Position numbers and translations under genes: made by a program
Origin: Cerasicoccus frondis
GTDB taxonomy: Bacteria > Verrucomicrobiota > Verrucomicrobiia > Opitutales > Cerasicoccaceae
Reading direction: 5' to 3'
Length of the DNA: 64,000 nucleotides
Assembly (NCBI GenBank): GCA_031296915.1
Contig: JAVDPC010000003.1
Location: 203,246-267,245 of the forward strand
The notes under the pieces: generated by a model
Seen by the model: the letters and a program-made list of their open reading frames with translations, nothing else
Database searches by the model: none
Told to the model about the DNA's origin: nothing
In this document: one piece after another, positions 1 through 8,530 of the stretch
How positions within the stretch are numbered: the stretch's first letter is position 1
Layout of the letters: each line of letters starts with the position of its first letter

Positions 1-1
1 G

Positions 2-529
2 TCAATGTTGCCCATGTTCTTCATCGACACTTTCGGGCTGAGCCCTGTCAAGGCAGGCTTCCTGGCTTCTGGCTTTGCGTTTATGAACCTGGTGGCCCGC
101 CCTGCGGGAGGGCTGATCAGTGACAAGTTCGGTCGCCGCGTGAGCATGATCATCCTGATCCTCGGCTTGGCCGTGGGCTACCTGACGCTGAGCCAAGTCA
201 ACGGTGCATGGCCGATCGCGCTGGCCGTCGCTGCGACAATGATGTGTTCGTTCTTCGTGCAGTCGGGCGAAGGCGCGGTCTTCGCGATGGTGCCGCTGAT
301 TAAACGCCGCATGACGGGCCAGATCGCTGGCATGACGGGCGCTTATGGCAACGTCGGCGCGGTTTGTTTTCTGACGATTTACAGCTTCGTTGACGCCTCG
401 ACCTTCTTCATGGTCATCGGCTTTTCCTCGCTTCTGGCGCTCGGCGCCTCTATCTTTTTGGCCGAGCCCAAGGGGCACACTGCAGAGGTCATGCCCGATG
501 GCAGCGTGCAGTATATTGAAGTTTCCTAA
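2..529 (+). CDS. narK: NarK/NasA-type nitrate/nitrite MFS transporter, 3' end (partial)
   Basis: This is the C-terminal part of a major facilitator transporter that moves nitrate or nitrite across the inner membrane. The reading frame is open from base 2, so the 5' part lies off the window. About 175 residues are visible with several hydrophobic helices. The stretch [19 protein letters not shown] followed by [17 protein letters not shown] is the glycine-rich signature of the nitrate-nitrite porter family. The gene lies 9 bp upstream of the phosphatase/kinase gene and upstream of nirBD, so it is probably the first visible gene of a nitrate assimilation operon. Nitrate versus nitrite specificity cannot be told from this fragment. 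Confidence 0.9.
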   Translation, partial: SMLPMFFIDTFGLSPVKAGFLASGFAFMNLVARPAGGLISDKFGRRVSMIILILGLAVGYLTLSQVNGAWPIALAVAATMMCSFFVQSGEGAVFAMVPLIKRRMTGQIAGMTGAYGNVGAVCFLTIYSFVDASTFFMVIGFSSLLALGASIFLAEPKGHTAEVMPDGSVQYIEVS

Positions 530-538
530 GCCCCACGG

Positions 539-2281
539 ATGCAGCACCTTAAGCCCCAATTGAAAGTCCGCAACGGACAGGCCACGAGCCCCGGCGTGAA
601 GCCGGAGAACGAGGACTGCCTGGGCCTGCGCCTACCCTCGGATGCACAACTGGCCATCAAAGGCGTGGCGGCGGTGATTGCCGACGGCGTCAGCGTAGCC
701 GAGGCGGGCAAACAGGCGGCTGAAATCTGCGTACAGAGCTTCCTGAATGATTACTTCGACGCGCCGGACACATGGACCGTGAAGCGCGCCGGGGGAGAAG
801 TGACGCGCTCAATCAACAACTGGCTTTTCGGGCTGGGCAGTGGTTTCAGTAGCCCGGACCGCGGTTATGTTTCGACCTTTAGCGCGGTCGTATTAAAGTC
901 CAACACCGCGCACATTTTCCATGTCGGCGATTCGCGTATCTGGCAATTGTGCGGGCACAATCTGAGCCAGCTTACGCAGGATCACAGTGTCCGCATTGGG
1001 GGCGGCCCGGCCCAGCTGACGCGCGCCATGGGCCTGGAGTCTCGCGTTGAAGCAGATTATGAGAGCCGATTGGTGCAGGCTGGCGACGCCTTTTTGCTGA
1101 CCACCGATGGCGTGCATGGCTTTGTCGATAAAGAGGAAATCGAGGCCATTGTGCGCTTCGGCCTCGACGACCCGGACGCCGCTTGCCAGCGCCTGATCGA
1201 CGTCGCGCTGGAGCGGGGCAGCAATGACAACCTGAGCGCATTGCTGTTTGTGGTCGACGAACTCGTCTTGGCAGGTGTGAGCGAGGTTTACCGCGAGTTG
1301 ACGCGTCTGCCGTTTCCCCCCGACCTCGCGCCCGGCATGAAGATTGATGGCTTGCTGGTCGAAGAGGAGATCAGCGCCACGTCTCGCAGCCAACTTTACC
1401 GCGTAAAGTGTGAGCGCTCTGGCGCGCGCTATGTGATGAAAACGCCGTCGGTCAATTTCGAGGACGATCCCGCGTATCTGGAGCGTTTTGTCACGGAAAA
1501 TTGGACGGCGAGGCGGCTCGACCACCTGCATTTGCTCCACGCAGCCAAGCGGGAAGGGGAGGCGCATTTCCTCTACAACCTCTACGAATACGTGGAGGGG
1601 CCTACGCTGGCGCAGTGGATGCAGCAGCAGAACGAGGTCAATATTCCAGCAGTGATCGAGCTGGTGCGGCAGGTGATTTCGGGTGTTCGCGCGCTACACC
1701 GCAATGACATTTTGCATCAGGACATCAAGCCTGCCAACGTTATCGTGCACCCTGAGCGTGGCGCAGTGATCATCGATTACGGCTCCTGCCACATGTCTGG
1801 CCTGGAGGAAATCCAAGCGCCGTTCGAGCACCTGCGCGCCCTCGGCACCGTGACCTATAGCGCGCCGGAATATCGCCTGGGCAAAACGCCGACGCGCCTC
1901 GCGGACTTGTTTTCCATCGGTGTGCTGGCTTACGAGCTGCTGACTGGGCAGCACCCCTACGGCGGCGCTTACGAACGGGCGACGAATCTGCGTGAGCTCT
2001 CGTGCCTGCAATACACATCGACTAGCCAATATAATCCGCTCGTGCCGGAGTGGATGGATGGCGCGATTCGCAAGGCGGTCCAGATCAACCCGCAACTGCG
2101 TTACCAGGTGTTTTCCGAATTTGAATACGACCTGCAGCACCCGAATCCGAAACTGATGGACTCTGCTTGGCGTCCGCTGATGGAGCGCGGTTCGTTGAAA
2201 TTTTGGAAGAACTTCGCGCTGCTGCTCCTTATTGCTCAGGTCGGTACGCTGATCATTTTGCTCAAATTGTTACTTGGATGA
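539..2281 (+). CDS. Bifunctional PP2C phosphatase / Ser-Thr protein kinase, membrane anchored
   Basis: This 580-residue protein joins a PP2C-type phosphatase (about residues 8-238) to a Ser/Thr kinase (about 270-520) and ends in one membrane helix (about 550-575). Phosphatase motifs seen are PENEDC, IADGVSV, HVGDSRIW, LLTTDGV and GSNDNLSALL, which supply the usual metal-binding Asp residues. Kinase motifs are VMK (Lys301), HQDIKPAN (Asp395, HQD in place of HRD), DYG (Asp413, in place of DFG) and YSAPEY. Related phosphatase/kinase fusions are known between nitrate transporter and nitrite reductase genes in proteobacteria, the same position as here. The role is presumably signalling or control of nitrate assimilation; the substrate is unknown. 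Confidence 0.9.
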   Translation: MQHLKPQLKVRNGQATSPGVKPENEDCLGLRLPSDAQLAIKGVAAVIADGVSVAEAGKQAAEICVQSFLNDYFDAPDTWTVKRAGGEVTRSINNWLFGLGSGFSSPDRGYVSTFSAVVLKSNTAHIFHVGDSRIWQLCGHNLSQLTQDHSVRIGGGPAQLTRAMGLESRVEADYESRLVQAGDAFLLTTDGVHGFVDKEEIEAIVRFGLDDPDAACQRLIDVALERGSNDNLSALLFVVDELVLAGVSEVYRELTRLPFPPDLAPGMKIDGLLVEEEISATSRSQLYRVKCERSGARYVMKTPSVNFEDDPAYLERFVTENWTARRLDHLHLLHAAKREGEAHFLYNLYEYVEGPTLAQWMQQQNEVNIPAVIELVRQVISGVRALHRNDILHQDIKPANVIVHPERGAVIIDYGSCHMSGLEEIQAPFEHLRALGTVTYSAPEYRLGKTPTRLADLFSIGVLAYELLTGQHPYGGAYERATNLRELSCLQYTSTSQYNPLVPEWMDGAIRKAVQINPQLRYQVFSEFEYDLQHPNPKLMDSAWRPLMERGSLKFWKNFALLLLIAQVGTLIILLKLLLG

Positions 2282-2410
2282 CTAAAATTGTACACATGGA
2301 CCTCTCGCCTCTTTATGAAAAATATTCATCCAAATTCCGCCGCTTGTTCTCAATTCGTGCGCTGTTTCCGCGCATGCGGCTCTCTGTGTAATCGCCTAAT
2401 CGACTAAGAT

Positions 2411-5392
2411 ATGAGTAAGCTCGAAAAGACAATCGTCGTGATTGGACACGGCATGGTGGGCCACCGCTTTTGCGAGCGGATGGTGCAGTTTGACGAATCG
2501 AAAACCTACCGCATCGTCACTTTTTGCGAAGAGCCGCGCGCCGCGTATGACCGCGTGGGGCTCACGTCGTTCTTCGCTCACCGTGACGCCGAGCAGCTGA
2601 TGCTTGCGCGCCTGGAGTGGTATCAGCAGCAGGGTATCGAGCTGCACATCGGCGACCGCGCCAACGCCATCGACCGCGAGCGCAAAGTCGTCACCTCGGA
2701 CAAGGGCTTGGAGATTGAATACGACATCGTCGTGATGGCGACGGGTTCGTATCCCTTCGTGCCGCCGATCCCAGGCGTCGAGAAGTCTGGCGTCTTTGTT
2801 TACCGCACGATTGAAGACCTCGAAAAAATCATCGAATACGGTGGCAAGGTGAAGCAGGCCGCCGTGATCGGTGGCGGTCTTTTGGGCCTCGAAGCGGCGA
2901 AGGCGGCCTTCGATCTTGGCCTGGAAACGCACGTCATCGAGTTTGCCTCGCGCCTGATGCCGCGCCAGGTGGATGAGGCCGGTTCGCGCATTTTAAAGGA
3001 CAAGATGGAGGAGCTCGGCGTAAAGGTCCACCTCGACACAGCGACCGACGAGATCCTGGGCAATGGCAGCGTTGCCGGGATGAAGTTCAAGGACGGGCGG
3101 GAGCTGGACGTCGGCATGATCATCGTCTCGGCTGGCATTCGCCCGCGTGACGAGCTCGCCGAAGAGTCCGGCATCGAGCTGGGCCCTCGCGGCGGGGTGC
3201 TGATCGACGACGAGCTGCGGACGAGTGATCCGTCTATTTTCGCCATTGGCGAAGTCGCGCTGCACCAAAATATGATCTACGGCCTCGTCGCGCCCGGCTA
3301 CGAAATGGCCGAAAAGCTCGCGGCGAATCTTTGCGGCGATACGCAGACGTTTAACGGCGCTGACCTCTCGACCAAGCTCAAGCTGATGGGCGTCGATGTG
3401 GCCAGCTTCGGCGACTACGAAGCCGGGCCGGATGCGGCGACATCGCTCGTGGCGGAGGACCCTTTTAGCGGCAAATACAAGCGCCTGTTTTTCACTAAAG
3501 ACGGCAAAAAACTCGTTGGCGGCATCCTCGTGGGCGACGCCTCGGAGTACGGCACGCTGTCGGCGTTTGCCAAGGCGGGCGAAGACCTTCCCGCCGCGCC
3601 AACGGACATTATGGGGCTCAATGGCGGAGGCGGCGCAGCGTTAGGCGGCGTCGAAGCCATGCCCGATTCCGCGCAGATCTGCTCTTGCAACAATGTCAGC
3701 AAGGCGCAGATCTGCACGGCGATCGAGGAGCAGGAATGCGACTCGCCACTCGCCGTGAAAGCCTGCACCACGGCTGGTTCCGGCTGTGGTGGCTGCATGC
3801 CGCTGGTGACGGATCTTTTCAACGCCGAGATGAAGCGCCTCGGCCGAACGGTCAACAAGGACCTCTGCGAGCACTTTGCCTACACGCGCCAGGAGCTGTT
3901 TGACATTTGCCGCGTGAAGAAGATCAACAATTTTGCCGACCTGCTGAAAGAAGCGGGCAAGGGGACGGGCTGCGAAGTCTGCAAACCAACGGCGGCATCG
4001 ATTTTCGCCAGCTTGTTCAACGATGTGATCGTCGACCCGAAGCACGCTACCCTGCAGGACACCAACGATCGCTTCCTCGCCAACATGCAGCGAGGCGGGC
4101 TCTACTCGGTGGTCCCGCGCGTGCCGGGTGGCGAAATTTTGCCCGACCAATTGATCGTCCTCGGGCAGGTGGCCAAGAAATACGGCCTGTATTCCAAGAT
4201 CACCGGTGGCCAGCGCGTGGACCTCTTTGGGGCGAAAATGCAGGACCTGCCCAACATCTGGGAAGAGCTGATCGCGGCGGGCTTCGAGTCCGGCCACGCC
4301 TACGGCAAGGCGCTGCGCACGGTCAAGAGCTGCGTCGGATCGAGTTGGTGCCGCTACGGCGTGCAGGACTCGGTGAAGTTCGCCATCCAAGTCGAAGAGC
4401 GCTACCGGGGCATCCGCGCGCCGCACAAGATGAAGATGGCAGTCTCCGGCTGCACCCGCGAATGCGCCGAAGCGCAGAGCAAAGACTTTGGCCTGATCGC
4501 GACCGAGACCGGCTACAATCTTTACGTTTGCGGCAACGGCGGGCAAAAGCCGCGTCATGCCGATTTGATCGCCACCGACCTCAGCGAGGAGGACGCCATC
4601 AAGCTGATGGACCGCGTGATGATGTTCTACATCCAGACCGCCGACCGCCTGACGCGCACCAGTGTGTGGTTGGAGAAAATGGACGGTGGCCTGGACTACC
4701 TGAAGTCTGTCGTGGTCGACGACAAGCTCGGCATCTGCGATGAGTTGGAGCGCCAGATGCAGTTCCTCGTTGATACCTATCAGTGCGAGTGGAAGGCCGT
4801 TGTGGACGACCCGGCCAAGCGGAAATTCTTCCAGCAATTCGTCAACACCGGCGAGAGCGAGCCGATTATCGAGATGGTCGACGAGCGTGGCCAGCAGCGC
4901 CCCGAATACTGGAGTAAGGTGGGCGGCGACGTGCTCGACCTGAAGGTGGGCGAGGTCGATTTTGCCGAGGCCCGCAGGTCCGCCAATACGCGCCTCGTGC
5001 CCGTTGGCAAGGTGTGGGACTTCCCGCAAAACGGTGGCGCCGCAGTTAAGGTTGGCAAGTCGCAGATTGCCGTGTTCCACTTCGCTAGCCGCGGCGAATG
5101 GTACGCCACGCAAAACATGTGCCCGCACAAGAAGGCCTTCGTGCTGTCGCGCGGGATCATTGGCGACAAGGAGAACACGCCCAAGGTTTCGTGCCCGCTG
5201 CACAAGAAGAATTTCAGCCTGGAAACGGGCGAATGCATCAGCGGCGAGGATTACTCTATCGCGACTTTTCCGGTGCGGATTAAGGGTGACGACGTGATCT
5301 TGGAGCTGCCGCCGGAGGACATTTTGGATGCGGCGTTATCCACCCAGAATTTCTGCAAAACTGGTTGTAGTAGCAGTTGTGCAACCGCGTAG
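2411..5392 (+). CDS. nirB: Assimilatory nitrite reductase NAD(P)H, large subunit fused to Rieske-type small subunit (NirB-NirD)
   Basis: Reduces nitrite to ammonium with NAD(P)H electrons passing through FAD, [2Fe-2S], [4Fe-4S] and siroheme. Order of domains: FAD/NAD(P) pyridine nucleotide oxidoreductase (residues 1-400), BFD-type [2Fe-2S] region (CSCNNVSKAQIC, about 422, with CGGC following), a second BFD-like segment ending GTGCEVCKP, then the sulfite/nitrite reductase repeats. The siroheme/[4Fe-4S] cysteines are Cys641 and Cys647 (CVGSSWC) and Cys681 and Cys685 (CTREC). The last ~115 residues are a NirD-type Rieske domain fused in frame, with CPH (Cys904, His906) and CPLH (Cys928, His931). 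At 993 residues it is longer than ordinary NirB (about 840). The tail is Cys-rich. A strong terminator follows. Confidence 0.95.
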   Translation: MSKLEKTIVVIGHGMVGHRFCERMVQFDESKTYRIVTFCEEPRAAYDRVGLTSFFAHRDAEQLMLARLEWYQQQGIELHIGDRANAIDRERKVVTSDKGLEIEYDIVVMATGSYPFVPPIPGVEKSGVFVYRTIEDLEKIIEYGGKVKQAAVIGGGLLGLEAAKAAFDLGLETHVIEFASRLMPRQVDEAGSRILKDKMEELGVKVHLDTATDEILGNGSVAGMKFKDGRELDVGMIIVSAGIRPRDELAEESGIELGPRGGVLIDDELRTSDPSIFAIGEVALHQNMIYGLVAPGYEMAEKLAANLCGDTQTFNGADLSTKLKLMGVDVASFGDYEAGPDAATSLVAEDPFSGKYKRLFFTKDGKKLVGGILVGDASEYGTLSAFAKAGEDLPAAPTDIMGLNGGGGAALGGVEAMPDSAQICSCNNVSKAQICTAIEEQECDSPLAVKACTTAGSGCGGCMPLVTDLFNAEMKRLGRTVNKDLCEHFAYTRQELFDICRVKKINNFADLLKEAGKGTGCEVCKPTAASIFASLFNDVIVDPKHATLQDTNDRFLANMQRGGLYSVVPRVPGGEILPDQLIVLGQVAKKYGLYSKITGGQRVDLFGAKMQDLPNIWEELIAAGFESGHAYGKALRTVKSCVGSSWCRYGVQDSVKFAIQVEERYRGIRAPHKMKMAVSGCTRECAEAQSKDFGLIATETGYNLYVCGNGGQKPRHADLIATDLSEEDAIKLMDRVMMFYIQTADRLTRTSVWLEKMDGGLDYLKSVVVDDKLGICDELERQMQFLVDTYQCEWKAVVDDPAKRKFFQQFVNTGESEPIIEMVDERGQQRPEYWSKVGGDVLDLKVGEVDFAEARRSANTRLVPVGKVWDFPQNGGAAVKVGKSQIAVFHFASRGEWYATQNMCPHKKAFVLSRGIIGDKENTPKVSCPLHKKNFSLETGECISGEDYSIATFPVRIKGDDVILELPPEDILDAALSTQNFCKTGCSSSCATA

Positions 5393-5422
5393 AAAATAAG
5401 AGAGTAAAAAGTCAAATGAGCA

Positions 5423-5458
5423 AAGCTCCGGCGTCGACAGGCGCCGGAGCTTATTTTT
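5423..5458 (+). terminator. Rho-independent terminator after nirBD
   Basis: The stem gctccggcg / cgccggagc (5425-5433 with 5442-5450) closes an 8-base loop and is followed by a T-rich run (ttattttt). It sits 30 bp after the nirBD stop codon. A 29-bp stretch (5424-5452) recurs identically at 6301-6329. Confidence 0.9.
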
Positions 5459-5572
5459 GTGATGGAGTATGTCAATTGTGTTAAAACATTCGTGTTTGTC
5501 GTTTTAGGGTGGCGAATCAAGTATCTGCTTCTAGTATTCGGACTGTCATTGAATCTAAACTGGATGTTATAT

Positions 5573-6235
5573 ATGAAACACGCTAAAGCAGCTTTGATTT
5601 TTTTACTCCTTGGTTACCTGAATCTTGGAGCGGTTATTATCACAGGAGATGGGCTAAACATTGGTTCCGGCAATACGCTTTCAAGTGACTCTGGCGTTGT
5701 TGGCAGTAATAACACCATGAATGGGTCACAAGCTGATGGAAACCTCATCGTCGGTCGGTATAACACCATCGATTACGAAACCGAAGACTCCCTCATTGTG
5801 GGCTACGGCAACTCGATTGGCGAGGAAGAGAGCCGCATCATATTGCTCGGCTATGCGAATACTGGAGGTGGACATGCGGCCATCGCGATGGGAGGATTGA
5901 ATTCTGTCGGTGGATATTATGCCGTAGCAATTGGATATTCAAATATGATTAATAGACTACGGGCGTATGGTATCGGGACTGGTTTGATCAGTGACAAACA
6001 AGAGGTCGTTTACCTGGGCCGATACAATGATACGACCATCATCCCAGACGAAGAGACGCGCATTTTAGTCGTCGGCAATGGCAATGGCGTGGTGAGTGAT
6101 CCGGCCGAGCGTAGTAACGCGTTGATCGTCTACGAGAATGGCGATTTAAGTGTACAGCAGGACGTTTATGCGCGCAATGTCATTCTTGATGAGCCAGCTG
6201 GGGATATTTCCATGGGGCAGTTTGGCGAAAACTAA
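5573..6235 (+). CDS. Secreted beta-roll protein with YadA-head-like repeats, function unknown
   Basis: After a signal peptide (MKHAKAALIFLLLGYLNLGA) the mature part consists of short repeats rich in Gly, Asn and Ile/Val such as NIGSGNT, VVGSNNTM, IVGRYNTI, IVGYGNSI, AIAMGGLNSV and AIGYSNMI. This pattern resembles the left-handed beta-roll head of trimeric autotransporter adhesins, but no YadA membrane anchor or stalk follows, and the protein ends after about 220 residues. The ATG at 5573 is chosen because it starts directly with the signal peptide; the frame is open back to an ATG at 5459, which would add 38 unlikely residues. It interrupts the run of nitrogen genes and is flanked by two identical terminators, so it looks like an independent insertion. 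Confidence 0.7.
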   Translation: MKHAKAALIFLLLGYLNLGAVIITGDGLNIGSGNTLSSDSGVVGSNNTMNGSQADGNLIVGRYNTIDYETEDSLIVGYGNSIGEEESRIILLGYANTGGGHAAIAMGGLNSVGGYYAVAIGYSNMINRLRAYGIGTGLISDKQEVVYLGRYNDTTIIPDEETRILVVGNGNGVVSDPAERSNALIVYENGDLSVQQDVYARNVILDEPAGDISMGQFGEN

Positions 6236-6300
6236 CGGTGACCTGAATCGCGCAATTATTCGGACGTTACGCTAGCATTCATTTTTTGATCAATACCCTT

Positions 6301-6336
6301 AGCTCCGGCGTCGACAGGCGCCGGAGCTTCTTTTTA
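6301..6336 (+). terminator. Rho-independent terminator, identical to the one after nirBD
   Basis: The same hairpin as at 5424-5452 over 29 identical bases, followed by ctttttt-like sequence (tctttttaaa). It ends the beta-roll gene and lies only a few bases before the DUF4202 start codon. Confidence 0.85.
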
Positions 6337-6338
6337 AA

Positions 6339-6968
6339 ATGCCGCCCATGTTCGAAATTTCCATTCCCGACAGCGACATCGCCAACCGCGAACGCTTTGA
6401 CCAAGCCGTCGCGCGCTTCGACGCGATAAACCAGGAGGACCCGGCCGAAATCACCTTTGAAGGGACGATCTATGCGGCCGAGTATTTACTGGCGCAGGCG
6501 CTGTGCTATCGGGTCGTGCAGCTGGCGCCCGAGGCGTCGGAACCGTTGTTGCTCGCCAGCCGTTCGCAGCACATGCGGCGTTGGGAGCGCCCACGCAGTG
6601 AATATCCGGAGGGCCGCGCGGGCTACCTGAAGTGGCGCGCCGATCTGAAGGTGTTCCACGCCGACGAATCGGCCAAGGTGTTGGGCGAGCTTGGCTACGA
6701 GCAGGAGACGATCGACGCCGTGCGCGAGCTGAACCTGAAAAAGAACATCAAGGGCAATGCCGATTGCCAGACGCTGGAAGACGGTCTGTGCCTGGTGTTC
6801 CTGCAATTTCAATACGACGGCATCGTTGAGAAATACGACGAAGCGAAGGTCATCGACATCCTGCAGAAGACGGCGAAGAAGATGAGCCCTGCGGGCCTGG
6901 AAGCCGCGACGAAGCTCGACTACTCACCACGCGGCAAGGAACTCTTGCTGAAGGCATTAGCGGGATAA
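6339..6968 (+). CDS. DUF4202 family protein
   Basis: A soluble all-helical protein of 209 residues recognised as DUF4202 by its conserved run: SRSQHMRRWERPRSEYP, then GYLKWRADLKVFHA and, near the end, DGLCLVFLQFQYD. The conserved His, Arg and Glu/Asp residues suggest an enzyme or metal-binding fold, but no activity is known to me. It begins at ATG 6339, with ATG 6348 as an alternative, immediately after a terminator. It lies between nirBD and modABC on the same strand, so a link to nitrate or molybdenum metabolism is plausible by context only. Confidence 0.8.
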   Translation: MPPMFEISIPDSDIANRERFDQAVARFDAINQEDPAEITFEGTIYAAEYLLAQALCYRVVQLAPEASEPLLLASRSQHMRRWERPRSEYPEGRAGYLKWRADLKVFHADESAKVLGELGYEQETIDAVRELNLKKNIKGNADCQTLEDGLCLVFLQFQYDGIVEKYDEAKVIDILQKTAKKMSPAGLEAATKLDYSPRGKELLLKALAG

Positions 6969-7023
6969 CTAGCTGAGTCGGGCGAACTCATTGGCCAGTG
7001 CTTTGCTGTAAATCTGCCCGGGT

Positions 7024-7824
7024 ATGAAGCGATCAGCCACATTGAAAACGGTCGCGCTGTTGGGCGCGGCGTTGCTCTTAGACGCTTGCGGGAAAGACGC
7101 GGCGCCAACGAAGTCCATCACTGTGTTTGCCGCGGCGAGTTTGAGCGACGCCGTCACGGAAATCGCGCAGGTCTACACGGTTGAGACGGGCAGGGAGGTC
7201 GTCTTGAACTTCGCGGGCTCGGGTTCGTTGGCCAAGCAGATCATGGCCTCGCCGCAAGCCGACGTTTACCTGAGCGCGAACACGCGCTGGATGGACGAGG
7301 TGGAAAACGCGGGGCTCATCGTCGACGGTTCACGCGCGGATTTGCTGTCCAACCAGCTTGTGGTGGTCTGCATGCAGAGCGCGACGTTTCAGTTGAGCAA
7401 GCCGGCGGAACTGGCGTCGCTTGATTTTCAATACCTGGTCATCGGCGATCCGGCTTACGTGCCCGCTGGCCAATACGCGAAGGGCTGGCTAGAGAAACTT
7501 TCCGCGCTCGACGGCGCGTCGGTTTGGTCGCACTTGGATGGCCGCCTGTCGCCGATGCCCGATGTGCGTGCGGCCTTGAAGCAGGTGAGCAACAATGGCA
7601 AGCTTGTGGGCATCGTTTACCGCACCGACTATTTGACTGAGAAAGACCAGCTGCGCGAGCTCTACGCTGTGCCGCTGGGCGCCGCTGCGCCGATCCGCTA
7701 CTGCGTGGCCGAGATCGCGGGCGCCGACGAAACCAGCGGCGCAGAGTTCCTGAAATTTCTGAGCACACCGGCCGTGAAAAGCGTGTTTGAGCGCTACGGG
7801 TTTTTGCCGGTAACCAACGACTAA
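7024..7824 (+). CDS. modA: Molybdate ABC transporter, substrate-binding lipoprotein ModA
   Basis: Captures molybdate outside the inner membrane and hands it to ModBC. The N-terminus is a lipoprotein-type signal ([11 protein letters not shown], Cys22). The ModA family signature follows: [47 protein letters not shown], and later [13 protein letters not shown]. Length (266 residues) is normal. modB starts one base after its stop, and modC overlaps modB, so the three form one operon. Molybdenum supply fits the need of assimilatory nitrate reductase, expected to be encoded off the left edge. Confidence 0.95.
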   Translation: MKRSATLKTVALLGAALLLDACGKDAAPTKSITVFAAASLSDAVTEIAQVYTVETGREVVLNFAGSGSLAKQIMASPQADVYLSANTRWMDEVENAGLIVDGSRADLLSNQLVVVCMQSATFQLSKPAELASLDFQYLVIGDPAYVPAGQYAKGWLEKLSALDGASVWSHLDGRLSPMPDVRAALKQVSNNGKLVGIVYRTDYLTEKDQLRELYAVPLGAAAPIRYCVAEIAGADETSGAEFLKFLSTPAVKSVFERYGFLPVTND

Positions 7825-7825
7825 C

Positions 7826-8530
7826 ATGGAGCCGATCATCAACGTCATCCTTTCCACCCTGGCTTGGGCGAGCTTGGCGTCGTTGATTGTATTTTTGCTC
7901 GGCACGCCGCTGGCGTATTGGATGGCGCGGTATGACTTCCTGGGCAAGCGCGCGCTGATCGCGATCTCCAGCTTGCCGTTGGTGTTGCCGCCGACGGCGG
8001 TGGGCTACCTGCTGCTCCTGCTGCTCGCCGACCGCGGTTTGCTGGGGCGCGAAACGCTGGGCTTCAGCCTCGATATTTTGCTGACTTGGAAGGGCGTGGT
8101 GTTGGCCTATTGCGTGATGTCGTTCCCGCTTTATTTGCGGACCGCGCGCGTGAGCTTTGAGGCGGTCGACCCGGGCCTGGAGTCGATCAATCGCACGCTA
8201 GGCAACAGCCGTTTAGCGACGTTTTTTGCGGTCACTTTGCCGCTGGCCAAGCGCGGATTAGCGGCGGGAATTATCCTGTCGTTCACGCGGGCAATGGGCG
8301 AGTTTGGCGCGACGATCATGGTCGCTGCGAACATTCCAGGCAAGACGCAGACTCTGGCCTCGGCGATCTACAGCGCTCAGCAATCGGGCGACGACACGCG
8401 GGCGAACATCCTGCTGATGGTCGCCATCGCGCTGGGTTTCATTTTGGTTTACCTGACGGAGTGGCTTGCGCAGCCGAAGCGCTTCACCAACGCACACGCA
8501 TCGAACTATGCCACTGTCCATCCACATTGA
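7826..8530 (+). CDS. modB: Molybdate ABC transporter, permease ModB
   Basis: Inner-membrane channel subunit of the molybdate importer, 234 residues with about five hydrophobic helices. The ABC permease EAA loop that contacts ModC is visible as [20 protein letters not shown] followed by AKRG, and the ModB-typical [20 protein letters not shown] lies just after it. It starts one base after modA and overlaps the modC start by 23 bp, which suggests coupled translation. Confidence 0.95.
   Translation: MEPIINVILSTLAWASLASLIVFLLGTPLAYWMARYDFLGKRALIAISSLPLVLPPTAVGYLLLLLLADRGLLGRETLGFSLDILLTWKGVVLAYCVMSFPLYLRTARVSFEAVDPGLESINRTLGNSRLATFFAVTLPLAKRGLAAGIILSFTRAMGEFGATIMVAANIPGKTQTLASAIYSAQQSGDDTRANILLMVAIALGFILVYLTEWLAQPKRFTNAHASNYATVHPH

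Noticed and set aside
3641..5203. Minus-strand frame of 520 codons within nirBD
   Set aside because: Shadow of a GC-rich coding gene; the plus-strand frame has all nitrite reductase motifs.
6969..7023. Molybdenum cofactor riboswitch before modA
   Set aside because: The gap is only 55 bp, too short for the known Moco riboswitch, and no conserved fold was seen.
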